From contig DJPE01000059.1 of NCBI GenBank assembly GCA_002439705.1, positions 210 to 11,983 on the forward strand: a stretch of 11,774 bases of DNA, in the 5' to 3' direction. Source of the DNA: Christensenella sp. UBA6420. Its GTDB lineage: Bacteria; Bacillota; Clostridia; Christensenellales; DTU072. Position 1 is the stretch's first letter, and the number at the start of each line of letters is the position of its first letter. This document shows positions 1-7,798 of this stretch, piece by piece. The position numbers and the translations under genes were made by a program. The notes beneath the pieces were generated by a model. That model saw only the letters and a list, made by a program, of their open reading frames with translations, did not search any database and was not told the DNA's origin.

Positions 1-1140
1 GTAACGGAAGGACATCCCGACAAAGTCTGCGACCGTATAAGCGACGCCGTACTCGACGCAATTTTAGCGGAAGACAAGAACGCGAGAGTAGCTTGCGAAT
101 GTTGCTGCACCGAAAACTTTTTGCTCGTTATGGGTGAAATCACCACGGTAGCCAAGGTAGACGTAGAAAAGGTGGCGAGAGACGCAATAAGAAAGATAGG
201 ATACAATAAGGAAGAATACGGTTTCTCGGCAGACGGAGCGGAAATAAAGGTACTCCTTAACCGTCAGTCCCCCGATATAGCTTTGGGCGTGGACAACAGC
301 CTGGAAGAAAAGGCGGGCGGAAGCGATTTCGACAAGATAGGCGCAGGCGACCAGGGACTTATGTTCGGGTTTGCGTCGGACGAAACCGAAGAATATATGC
401 CGCTTGCGATAGTGTTAAGTCACAAACTTTGCAAACGCCTTGCGGAAGTAAGAAAGGAAGGTAAGTTTAGTTATCTCCGTCCCGACGGAAAGGCGCAGGT
501 TACGGTAGAATATGACGACGACGTACCCGTAAGAGTGGATACTGTGGTATTGAGTACCCAGCACGACCCCGACGTAGATATGGAAGTATTGCGTAAAGAT
601 ATGCTCGAAGAAGTAATTAAGAAAGCTATCCCTGAAAAATATCTCGACGAAAACACGAAATATTACATTAACCCGACAGGCAGATTCGTAGTCGGCGGAC
701 CGAAAGGGGACAGCGGACTTACGGGAAGAAAAATTATTGTGGACACCTACGGCGGATTTATTCCCCACGGCGGCGGTTGCTTCTCGGGTAAAGACCCCAC
801 AAAGGTGGACAGGAGCGCGACTTATTACGCCCGTTACGTCGCGAAGAACATAGTTGCGGCGGGACTTGCCAAGTCCTGCGAAATTCAGGTAGCCTACGCT
901 ATCGGAAAAGCCAATCCCGTATCGGTGGACATAAACACTCACGGCACGGGCAAACTTACCGACGAAAAACTGTCGGAAGTAGTGAGAAAGGTATTCGATT
1001 TCCGTCCGTTGGCTATAATAAGCAACCTTAAATTGAATGCGCCGCAGTTTGAAAAGACCGCAAGCTACGGACACTTCGGCAACCCAGAATTTGCGTGGGA
1101 AAAGACCGATAAAACGGAGGAACTGAAAAAGTATCTGTAA
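1..1140 (+). CDS. metK: S-adenosylmethionine synthetase, 5'-truncated by window edge
   Basis: Makes S-adenosylmethionine from methionine and ATP in the cytoplasm, releasing phosphate and pyrophosphate. The reading frame is open from base 1, and 379 residues are visible of a family length near 390-400, so only about 10-20 N-terminal residues are missing. The first visible residues are the family's N-terminal VTEGHPDK signature with its active-site His and Asp. Further signatures are GAGDQG at 340-357 and the glycine-rich GGGCFSGKDPTKVDRS loop at 769-816, which binds the polyphosphate; many homologues have Ala where this one has Cys. The C-terminus is the usual conserved GHFG...FAWE region. Its stop codon overlaps the recD2 start (TAATG), so the two are probably co-transcribed. 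The upstream promoter and any SAM-responsive leader lie outside the window. Identity is certain; only the start is unknown. Confidence 0.97.
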   Translation, partial: VTEGHPDKVCDRISDAVLDAILAEDKNARVACECCCTENFLLVMGEITTVAKVDVEKVARDAIRKIGYNKEEYGFSADGAEIKVLLNRQSPDIALGVDNSLEEKAGGSDFDKIGAGDQGLMFGFASDETEEYMPLAIVLSHKLCKRLAEVRKEGKFSYLRPDGKAQVTVEYDDDVPVRVDTVVLSTQHDPDVDMEVLRKDMLEEVIKKAIPEKYLDENTKYYINPTGRFVVGGPKGDSGLTGRKIIVDTYGGFIPHGGGCFSGKDPTKVDRSATYYARYVAKNIVAAGLAKSCEIQVAYAIGKANPVSVDINTHGTGKLTDEKLSEVVRKVFDFRPLAIISNLKLNAPQFEKTASYGHFGNPEFAWEKTDKTEELKKYL

Positions 1141-1142
1141 TG
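1138..1142 (+). promoter_or_regulatory. TAATG stop-start overlap, metK/recD2
   Basis: The metK stop TAA (1138-1140) shares its last A with the recD2 ATG (1140-1142). The nearest Shine-Dalgarno-like string is GGAGG at 1116-1120, about 19 bases upstream and too far for normal initiation. This suggests that recD2 is translated by termination-reinitiation coupled to metK, which would give low, metK-dependent expression. The coupling is inferred from the junction alone. Confidence 0.6.
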
Positions 1143-3323
1143 ACTGTTAAAGGTAGAGTAGCGGATATAATCTTCGTGAACGAAGAGAACGGTTATACCG
1201 TCTTGAATTTCGAGACCGACGGCGATTTTTTTACTGCCGTCGGTATTTTTCCGCTCGTAAGCGAAGGGGAAGTCATGCTCCTTACGGGCGAATTCAAGAA
1301 GAACAGCCGTTTCGGAGAGCAGTTCGTGGTCGAGAGCGCGGAAATTAGCGAACCCGACGATTTGGAAGGGGTCTATAAGTACCTTTCGAGCGGACTGTTC
1401 AAAGGCGTGGGCGAAAAGACCGCTATGCAGATAATAAACACTTTCGGTATGGATACCATGGATATTCTCGACCATCACCCCGAAAGGTTGCGCGAAGTGC
1501 CGGGGATAGGGCGTTCCAAATTAGCCGACATAGTGGAAAGCTATCGCAAGACCAAACAGATGAAAGAAAGCCTTTTTTTCCTGCAAAAGTTCGGGCTTAC
1601 GATGGGACTTGCGTTAAAAATTTATAAGTGTTTCGGCGAGTCAACCATATCGGTAATCAGTAACAATCCATATATTCTAATAGAAGACGTCGACGGAATA
1701 GGCTTTCTGACGGCGGACAAGATAGCCGAAAAAATGGGCATAGACAGGAACGGCGATTTCCGGATTAAGGCGGGGATAGTGCATACCCTTAACGAAGCCG
1801 CAGGAAAAGGCGGTCATACCTGTCTTCCTAAAAATATCCTTATAGAAAGCGCGTCCAAACTTCTTTCGGTGGATTCTTCCACGGTGGAAGAAGTCCTTGA
1901 CGGGATGTTTAACGTAAAGACGGTGAACGTGGACGGGGTAGAAACCATAGCTACCGACTTAAACTACCGCACGGAAAATTCCATCGCGACTAAACTTATA
2001 CTCTTAAAGAAAGGCGTCGACAGATGGGACGTGGACGAAGATAAGGAATTAAGAAACTACGAAAAAACGCAGTCCATTACCTTGCACGACAAGCAAAAGG
2101 AAGCGGTAAAGAAGGTTTTTTCTTCTGGCGTCACCGTAATAACGGGCGGACCCGGCACGGGAAAAACCACTATAATAAAAGCTATCACGACCATTGCGGA
2201 ACACAGGGGAAAGAAAGTTATTCTCTGCGCGCCGACGGGGAGAGCAAGCAAGCGTATGACCGAAATGACGGGGACGGAATCGAAGACCATTCACCGTCTG
2301 CTCGGCGTGGACTTCGCCGCGGAAGGGAAGTTCGAGAAAAACGAAAGCAATCTTCTTACCGCCGATATAATAATAGTAGACGAAATAAGCATGGCGGATA
2401 TTTATATTTTTTACGCCTTACTTAAAGCCACACCGCGGGGAGCAAGACTCGTACTCGTAGGAGATAAGGACCAACTGCCGAGCGTGTCGTGCGGCAACAT
2501 TCTTACCGACGTAATAGAAAGCGGAGTAATCGACGTGGTGAGCCTTACCGAAATTTACAGACAGTCGGAAAAGAGCTTTATAATAACCAACGCCCACAGA
2601 ATAAACCGCGGCGAAATGCCCCTTGTCGATAACAAACACGACTTTTTCGTAAACAACAAAATCGACGGTTCGGATATCGTAAATACCGTAATCGGTATGC
2701 TAAAATCGAGAATACCGAAATTCGCTAACGTGACCACGAACGACATTCAGGTACTTACTCCCGTAAGGAAAGGCATAGTCGGAGTGGAAAATCTCAACGC
2801 CGAAATTCAGAAAGAACTCAACCCCGACGGCGACGGAATAGTCCACGGGAAGACCACGTTCAGAGTAAAGGACAAAGTTATGCAGACCGTCAACAATTAT
2901 TGTTTAAGCTGGCGTAAGCCCGATACGGGAGAAGTGGGAAGCGGCGTTTTTAACGGCGATATAGGGATAGTCGCGTCGGTAGGCAAAGGCGGCGTGGACG
3001 TACTTTTCGACGACGGCAAGGTGGTGACTTACGACGGTGCGGACATGGACGAACTCACCTTAGCGTATTGTATCAGCGTGCATAAGTCGCAGGGCAGCGA
3101 ATTTCCGGTGGTTATTTTGGCTCTGAGCGGTTCCAACTATATGATAATGACGAGAAATCTTCTCTACACCGCCGTCACGAGAGCGAAAAAGATGGTGGTA
3201 ATAGTCGGCGACGAAAACTGTATCAGAAAAATGGTCGGCAACAACTATACCGCAAAGCGATATTCTCTTCTTAAATTCCTTTTGGAAAAGAACGTTCACA
3301 AAGTGGAGATTTTATGGGGATAA
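1140..3323 (+). CDS. recD2: RecD2-like ATP-dependent DNA helicase (SF1, RecBCD-independent type)
   Basis: A 727-residue superfamily 1B helicase of the RecD2/YrrC type, the stand-alone form found in Firmicutes and Deinococcus, which unwinds DNA 5'-3' in repair and replication-stress tolerance. The N-terminus (about 1-75) looks like the family's OB-like region. It is followed by helix-hairpin-helix segments with GVGEKTA near residue 90 and PGIGRSK near 123. The motor has Walker A GGPGTGKT at 336-343, Walker B VDE at 413-415, motif III GDKDQLPS at 441-448, a VHKSQGSE motif at 647-654 and the motif VI YTAVTRA at 676-682. Its length matches the family (about 720-750), and no motif is missing. It starts on the metK stop codon, and the comF-like start lies inside its last codons. 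A DNA-maintenance role is well supported by family; partner proteins are unknown. Confidence 0.95.
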   Translation: MTVKGRVADIIFVNEENGYTVLNFETDGDFFTAVGIFPLVSEGEVMLLTGEFKKNSRFGEQFVVESAEISEPDDLEGVYKYLSSGLFKGVGEKTAMQIINTFGMDTMDILDHHPERLREVPGIGRSKLADIVESYRKTKQMKESLFFLQKFGLTMGLALKIYKCFGESTISVISNNPYILIEDVDGIGFLTADKIAEKMGIDRNGDFRIKAGIVHTLNEAAGKGGHTCLPKNILIESASKLLSVDSSTVEEVLDGMFNVKTVNVDGVETIATDLNYRTENSIATKLILLKKGVDRWDVDEDKELRNYEKTQSITLHDKQKEAVKKVFSSGVTVITGGPGTGKTTIIKAITTIAEHRGKKVILCAPTGRASKRMTEMTGTESKTIHRLLGVDFAAEGKFEKNESNLLTADIIIVDEISMADIYIFYALLKATPRGARLVLVGDKDQLPSVSCGNILTDVIESGVIDVVSLTEIYRQSEKSFIITNAHRINRGEMPLVDNKHDFFVNNKIDGSDIVNTVIGMLKSRIPKFANVTTNDIQVLTPVRKGIVGVENLNAEIQKELNPDGDGIVHGKTTFRVKDKVMQTVNNYCLSWRKPDTGEVGSGVFNGDIGIVASVGKGGVDVLFDDGKVVTYDGADMDELTLAYCISVHKSQGSEFPVVILALSGSNYMIMTRNLLYTAVTRAKKMVVIVGDENCIRKMVGNNYTAKRYSLLKFLLEKNVHKVEILWG

Positions 3324-4042
3324 AAAGGAAGTTGTCCGATATAATAAGAGAAATCTTTTTCCCCGAAGGGATAACCTGTAACGTTTGCGGAAAAGAACTC
3401 GATAAGGAGCAGAAAGAATATTCCCTTTGCGACGAGTGCAATAAAGGACTCGTCAAAATAAAAGACAGTGTCGTTATCCGCGGCGGGTACGAAACGATTT
3501 CGGCGTTCCGTTACGAAAAGACTGCAAGGAAGTACGTTTTGTTTTATAAAGATTCGGGCAAGCCGTACATAGCGGATTATATCGGAAAATATCTTGCCGA
3601 AAAGTACGCCGAAAGTAATATAAAAGCCGACGAAGTGTGTTTCGTTCCGTCGTCGCCGTCCGCGATAAAAAGAAGGGGTTACGACGGTATGAAGTACGTC
3701 GCCGCTAAGTTTTCCGAAATTACGGGAGTAAAACTTAACGAAAACCTTTTCCGTAAAGACGGTATCGACCAAACGAAAGTATCCAACGAAAAGCGTTTCG
3801 AAAACGTGAAAGACAAATTTATGTCGAAAGGCGGGTTTTCGGGTACGGTGGTAATATTGGACGACGTGGTGACTTCGGGAGCAACGCTCGGAGAATGCGC
3901 CGACGTAATACTAAGTCACGGCGCGGATAAAGTCGTCTGCCTTACGTTCGCTTCCGCTTGCGAACCGAAAACTCCGACCGAAGAAAGTAAAACTTCGACC
4001 GAAGAAATTAAAATTTCGGCTTGCGAAACTAAGGATAAATAA
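3314..4042 (+). CDS. comF: ComF-family phosphoribosyltransferase-like protein with repeat tail
   Basis: A 242-residue protein of the ComF/GntX family. Residues C22, C25, C39 and C42 form the N-terminal CxxC...CxxC zinc finger typical of ComF. A type I phosphoribosyltransferase PRPP-binding loop VVILDDVVTSGAT lies at 179-191. The RRGYDG stretch near residue 120 corresponds to the family's RGFNQ-like region. ComF proteins act at the cytoplasmic side of DNA uptake in competent Firmicutes; their chemical activity is unsettled. No other competence gene is present here, so the DNA-uptake role is only inferred. GGAG at 3305-3308, five bases before the ATG, supports this start, which lies within the recD2 end (10-base overlap). 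The last 29 residues form a charged heptad repeat tail that is not part of the ordinary ComF fold. Confidence 0.88.
   Translation: MGIKRKLSDIIREIFFPEGITCNVCGKELDKEQKEYSLCDECNKGLVKIKDSVVIRGGYETISAFRYEKTARKYVLFYKDSGKPYIADYIGKYLAEKYAESNIKADEVCFVPSSPSAIKRRGYDGMKYVAAKFSEITGVKLNENLFRKDGIDQTKVSNEKRFENVKDKFMSKGGFSGTVVILDDVVTSGATLGECADVILSHGADKVVCLTFASACEPKTPTEESKTSTEEIKISACETKDK
3953..4036 (+). repeat. Four tandem 21-base units in the comF-like 3' end
   Basis: Four in-frame 21-base units encode heptads S214-T220, P221-T227, S228-I234 and S235-D241: SACEPKT, PTEESKT, STEEIKI, SACETKD. The two inner units (compared as 3968-3988 and 3989-4009) match at 19 of 21 bases. The outer two share the SACExK form and the CTTGCGAA string. 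This points to recent slippage or duplication, creating a hydrophilic Lys/Glu-rich tail with two extra cysteines. Confidence 0.8.
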
Positions 4043-4082
4043 AGTTTTCAAATAGAATTTTTATCGAAAAACCTTATTTTTT

Positions 4083-4110
4083 AACCTGTGAACGCGGGTT
4101 TTACTTTTTA
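4083..4110 (+). terminator. Weak terminator-like hairpin after the comF-like gene
   Basis: A 7-base-pair stem (4083-4089 with 4094-4100), including two G-T pairs and a GAAC loop, is followed by TTACTTTTTA. It is positioned about 40 bases after the comF-like stop, where the metK-recD2-comF transcript should end. The stem is weak, so this is only a candidate. A second GC-rich hairpin at 4115-4129 (CCCG/CGGG arms) has no T tract. Confidence 0.35.
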
Positions 4111-4135
4111 TATGCCCGTTATCCGCGGGAAAGCG

Positions 4136-4165
4136 TTGAAAAGTATCTCGTTTATATGGTACAAT
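4136..4165 (+). promoter_or_regulatory. Sigma-A-type extended -10 promoter of the paaK-ior operon
   Basis: TTGAAA (4136-4141) as the -35 box, an 18-base spacer, and TACAAT (4160-4165) as the -10 box preceded by TGG, giving an extended -10 element TGGTACAAT. The predicted transcription start is near 4172, leaving a leader of about 33 bases that ends in the GGAG (4195-4198) before the ATG at 4205. That leader is too short to hold a riboswitch or T-box. This marks paaK-like gene 1 as first in a new transcription unit. Confidence 0.7.
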
Positions 4166-4204
4166 AATTAAACGTATTAACGATTTTTTATTGCGGAGAA
4201 AAAA

Positions 4205-5521
4205 ATGTTTGACAAAAAAATAGAAACCGCGTCGAGAGCGGAGATAGCCGACTTACAGCTACGCAAGTTGCGGCATATCGTAAAGTACGCTTACGACAAC
4301 GTAAAAATGTATCGCGACAAGTTCGACGCGATAGGCTTAAAACCCGAACATATCGTAACGTTGAAAGATATAGAAAAGATACCTTTCACGACAAAAAACG
4401 ATTTGCGGGATAATTATCCGTTTAACCTTTTCGCCGTGCCGATGAAAGAAATTATTAGGCTTCACGCGTCGAGCGGAACGACGGGAAAACCCATTGTGGG
4501 CGGTTATACCCGTTACGACCTTGAAAACTGGGCTACATGCATAGCACGTATCCTTTCTATGGCGGGAGCTACCGACGAAGATATAATACAGGTAAGTTTC
4601 GGCTACGGACTGTTTACGGGCGGTTTCGGTCTTCATTACGGAATAGAAAAATTAGGCGCGACGGTCGTGCCTATGAGTAGCGGCAACACCGAACGGCAAC
4701 TTATGATTATGCGCGATTTCGGCGTGACGGGACTCGTAGCTACCCCGTCTTACGCAATGTACCTTGCGGAAACCGCAAAAAAACTCGGTATTCTCGACGA
4801 ACTTAAATTAAAATACGCTTTCGTCGGAGCGGAAGCGTCCACCGCAGAAATGCACAAGGCACTTGCCGATATATTCCACGTTCTGCCCACCGAAAACTAC
4901 GGACTTACCGAAGTGGGCGGACCGGGCGTAAGCGGCGAATGTAAAGAAAAATGCGGTATGCATATTAACGAAGACTTTTTCTACCCCGAAATTTTCGACG
5001 TGGAAAAGAACGAAGCGAAAAACGAAGGCGAGTACGGCGAAATGATACTTACCACTCTCGACAAGCAGGGTATGCCTATTTTAAGATACAGAACGAAAGA
5101 TATAACGAGCCTTACGTACGAACCCTGCAAATGCGGTCGAACGACGGCGAGAATGGCGAGGGTAGTGGGAAGAACCGACGATATGATGATAATAAGGGGC
5201 GTAAACGTATTCCCGAGTCAGATAGAAAGCGTGGTTATGGATATGCCAGAACTCGGCAACAACTACGAAATAATCGTGGACAGAAAGAATTATATGGACG
5301 TAATCGAAGTTCACGTGGAAGTGGGGGACAGTTCTCTCCTTACGAACTATTCCGATTTGGAAAACGTTGTGGCTAAAATTAAAGCTAAGATGAAAGCGGT
5401 CATTCAGCTCGACGTCAAAGTTAAGCTCGTAGAGCCGTTCTCGATAAAACGGGGAGAAGGCAAAGTCAAGAGAGTGACCGATTTAAGAAAGGTTTACGAC
5501 GGAAAAAAGGAGACGATATGA
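4205..5521 (+). CDS. paaK: Phenylacetate-CoA ligase family protein, copy 1 (divergent)
   Basis: A 438-residue AMP-forming aryl-CoA ligase of the PaaK family, expected to join an aryl-acetate to CoA through an aryl-adenylate, with AMP and pyrophosphate as products. Visible motifs are the nucleotide-binding loop HASSGTTGK at 87-95, YGLTE at 232-236, a CKCGRT segment then IRGVNVFPSQIE, and the C-terminal GEGK with the likely catalytic Lys K420. The length is typical. Compared with copy 2 it departs from common PaaK wording: PIVGGY replaces TVVGY after the P-loop, and GAEAS replaces GAEPW before YGLTE. Its substrate pocket may therefore differ. GGAGAA six bases upstream fixes the ATG. The last codons overlap iorA by ATGA, so a role with IorAB is likely. 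The exact acid (phenylacetate, indoleacetate, hydroxyphenylacetate or another) cannot be read from sequence. Confidence 0.9.
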   Translation: MFDKKIETASRAEIADLQLRKLRHIVKYAYDNVKMYRDKFDAIGLKPEHIVTLKDIEKIPFTTKNDLRDNYPFNLFAVPMKEIIRLHASSGTTGKPIVGGYTRYDLENWATCIARILSMAGATDEDIIQVSFGYGLFTGGFGLHYGIEKLGATVVPMSSGNTERQLMIMRDFGVTGLVATPSYAMYLAETAKKLGILDELKLKYAFVGAEASTAEMHKALADIFHVLPTENYGLTEVGGPGVSGECKEKCGMHINEDFFYPEIFDVEKNEAKNEGEYGEMILTTLDKQGMPILRYRTKDITSLTYEPCKCGRTTARMARVVGRTDDMMIIRGVNVFPSQIESVVMDMPELGNNYEIIVDRKNYMDVIEVHVEVGDSSLLTNYSDLENVVAKIKAKMKAVIQLDVKVKLVEPFSIKRGEGKVKRVTDLRKVYDGKKETI

Positions 5522-7236
5522 AAAAATTACTGTTAGGAGATTTTGCCGCGGCAAGGGGAGCTTACGAAGCGGGAGTAAAAGTAGCCACCGCTTATCCCGG
5601 TACGCCGAGTACCGAAATTACCGAAGAACTCGCCCGTTACGACGACGTTTATTCCGAATGGTCGCCTAACGAGAAAGTGGCGTTGGAAGTAGGGTTCGGT
5701 TCGTCGTTAAGGGGGGCGAGAACCATCGTATCTATGAAGCACGTCGGACTTAACGTAGCGGCAGACCCACTGTATACCGCCGCCTACACGGGCGTAAACG
5801 CAGGACTCGTGGTTGCGGTAGCCGACGACCCGGCGATGTTTTCCAGTCAGAACGAACAGGATACGAGACTTATTGCTCGCGCCGCCAACGTTCCCGTAAT
5901 AGAGCCGTCGGACAGCGCGGAAGCGAAAGACTTTATGAAATTAGCCTTTTCATTAAGCGAAGAGTACGACACTCCCGTTATTTTCAGAATAACGACGAGA
6001 GTGGCTCATTCGCAAGGATTAGTGGAAATAGAAGACAGAGAAGAAATCCCCCTTAAAACTTACGAAAAGAACGTTCCTAAATACGTTATGATGCCGGGCA
6101 ACGCAAAAAAACGGCATATAGCAGTGGAAGAAAGGTTAAATAAACTCTGCGAAGACAGTAACGATTTTTCGATTAATAAGATAGAAGTCGGGGATAAAAA
6201 ACTCGGTATTATCTGTTCCGGCGGAGTATATCAGTACGTTAAGGAAGCTTTGCCGACGGCAAGCGTACTTAAATTGGGGCTTGTTTATCCCTTACCTTAC
6301 CGCCTTATAGAAAAGTTCGTTTCTTCGGTGGACAGATGTATAGTAATTGAAGAACTCGAACCGCATATAGAAACGCTTATTAAAGCGAAAGGAATAAAGG
6401 TGGAAGGAAAGAACTTATTTTCCGTTCAGGGAGAACTTTCCGCAAACATAATAAGGGAAAAGGTTTTGGGAATAAAGACGGAAATTACCCGCGCCGAAGT
6501 TCCCGCCCGCCCGCCCGTACTCTGCGCGGGATGTCCCCACAGGGGAGTTTTTTATACGCTTAAACAGCTTAAAGTCACCGTTACGGGAGATATAGGCTGT
6601 TACACTTTGGGAGCGGTTCCGCCCTTAAACGCTATCGACAGCGTACTTTGTATGGGCGCGAGCATCGGTATGGCGATAGGGTTCGACAAAGCCGACGAGA
6701 ACGCGTACAAAAACACGGTGGCGGTAATAGGCGACAGCACCTTTATCCACAGCGGAATAACGGGACTTATCGACGCGGTGTACAACAAAGCTAACGTTAC
6801 CGTAATAATCGTGGACAACTCGACCACGGGAATGACGGGGCATCAGAACCACCCCGCCACGGGCAAGGATATAAAAAACGAACCTACTTTCCGCTTGTCG
6901 CTCGAAAACGTTTGTCTCAGCGTAGGAGCCGACCGCGTGTCGGTAGTTGACCCGTACGACCTTGACCTGTTTAAGGAAACGGTAAAAAGTTGTCTTTCCG
7001 AAAAGGGAGTCAAGGTAATAATCGCTCGCAGACCGTGCGCTCTTCTTACGAAAAGGCTTTATAACGGTTGCGAAATAACCGCCGATTGCAGGAACTGCAA
7101 AGCCTGTCTTAAATTAGGTTGTCCCGCGATAATAAACGGCGAAGACGGAATGAAAATCGACCTTTCGCTCTGTACCGAATGCGGGCTGTGTCAAAAGGTA
7201 TGCCGTTTCGGCGCGATAAAAATAAGGGAGGAGTAA
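5518..7236 (+). CDS. iorA: Indolepyruvate:ferredoxin oxidoreductase, alpha subunit
   Basis: The 572-residue large subunit of the enzyme that converts aryl-pyruvates (indole-, phenyl-, hydroxyphenylpyruvate) plus CoA and oxidised ferredoxin to aryl-acetyl-CoA, CO2 and reduced ferredoxin; the reaction is reversible. The N-terminal half is the pyrimidine-binding 2-oxoacid oxidoreductase domain (AYPGTPSTE near 24-32). The middle carries CAGCPHRG near 340 and the thiamine-diphosphate signature GDS at 405-407 ending in DN at 433-434. Two [4Fe-4S] motifs close the protein: C524, C527, C530, C535 (CxxCxxCx4CP) and C552, C555, C558, C562 (CxxCxxCx3C). The second is followed by Arg rather than the usual Pro. 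AGGAG at 5508-5512, five bases before the ATG, and the 4-base ATGA overlap with paaK copy 1 support this start. It is somewhat shorter than archaeal IorA but has all the domains. Confidence 0.96.
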   Translation: MKKLLLGDFAAARGAYEAGVKVATAYPGTPSTEITEELARYDDVYSEWSPNEKVALEVGFGSSLRGARTIVSMKHVGLNVAADPLYTAAYTGVNAGLVVAVADDPAMFSSQNEQDTRLIARAANVPVIEPSDSAEAKDFMKLAFSLSEEYDTPVIFRITTRVAHSQGLVEIEDREEIPLKTYEKNVPKYVMMPGNAKKRHIAVEERLNKLCEDSNDFSINKIEVGDKKLGIICSGGVYQYVKEALPTASVLKLGLVYPLPYRLIEKFVSSVDRCIVIEELEPHIETLIKAKGIKVEGKNLFSVQGELSANIIREKVLGIKTEITRAEVPARPPVLCAGCPHRGVFYTLKQLKVTVTGDIGCYTLGAVPPLNAIDSVLCMGASIGMAIGFDKADENAYKNTVAVIGDSTFIHSGITGLIDAVYNKANVTVIIVDNSTTGMTGHQNHPATGKDIKNEPTFRLSLENVCLSVGADRVSVVDPYDLDLFKETVKSCLSEKGVKVIIARRPCALLTKRLYNGCEITADCRNCKACLKLGCPAIINGEDGMKIDLSLCTECGLCQKVCRFGAIKIREE

Positions 7237-7240
7237 ACTA

Positions 7241-7798
7241 ATGGATATACTTATAGTAGGCGTAGGCGGACAAGGAACGCTCCTTGCAAGCCGCGTTTTA
7301 GGGAAATACGCCTTATATAAAGGTTTGGACGTAAAACTATCCGAAGTTCACGGAATGGCTCAGCGCGGGGGCAGCGTGATGACTTTCGTAAGAATGGGCG
7401 AGAAAGTCAATTCTCCCGTAATAGACGAAGGACACGCCGACGTAATTTTGGCGTTCGAGAAGCTGGAAGCGTTACGATATATGCACTATCTTAAAAAGGA
7501 CGGAAAAATCCTTTATTCCACGCAGGAAATTTTGCCTATGCCCGTAGTTACGGGAGCGGCGGAATATCCTAAGGATATAGAAGAACGGTTATTAAACGCC
7601 GACGGAATAGACGCTCTTTCTCTCGCAGTCGCCGCCGGCAATTCAAAAGCCGCCAACTCGGTTATGATAGGGTATCTTACGAAAAAATGCGGTTTCGATA
7701 AGGACGTTATGAAAAAAGCTCTTGCCGAAGCGGTTCCGCAAAAGTTCCTTACCCTTAACGAAAAGGCGTTCGAGTACGGTTACGGGGTGAACGAATGA
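7241..7798 (+). CDS. iorB: Indolepyruvate:ferredoxin oxidoreductase, beta subunit
   Basis: The 185-residue small subunit of IorAB. It is the gamma-type 2-oxoacid oxidoreductase domain: it opens with GVGGQGTLLASRVL (G7-L20), the family's glycine-rich segment, and continues with SEVHGMAQRGGSV at 34-46, which is diagnostic for these subunits. IorB has no iron-sulfur cluster or thiamine site of its own and pairs with IorA, the gene immediately before it. GGGAGGAG at 7226-7233, running into the iorA stop, gives a very strong ribosome binding site seven bases before this ATG. The stop overlaps the next ligase gene by ATGA. Length and motifs are normal and nothing is missing. Confidence 0.95.
   Translation: MDILIVGVGGQGTLLASRVLGKYALYKGLDVKLSEVHGMAQRGGSVMTFVRMGEKVNSPVIDEGHADVILAFEKLEALRYMHYLKKDGKILYSTQEILPMPVVTGAAEYPKDIEERLLNADGIDALSLAVAAGNSKAANSVMIGYLTKKCGFDKDVMKKALAEAVPQKFLTLNEKAFEYGYGVNE

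Noticed and set aside
415..1074. 219-codon open frame on the minus strand opposite metK
   Set aside because: It is a shadow of the strongly biased metK codons; it has no family motifs and lies wholly inside a certain gene.
3296..3772. 158-codon minus-strand frame opposite the comF-like gene
   Set aside because: It is antisense to a gene with an intact zinc finger and PRPP loop, and the composition looks like a reverse reading of those codons.
4043..4135. Possible T-box or riboswitch leader before the paaK-ior operon (a GCGGG-containing hairpin is present)
   Set aside because: The only good promoter starts transcription near 4172, downstream of these hairpins. There is no Stem I, specifier loop or TGGNACC element, so the hairpins belong to the end of the preceding transcript or are incidental.
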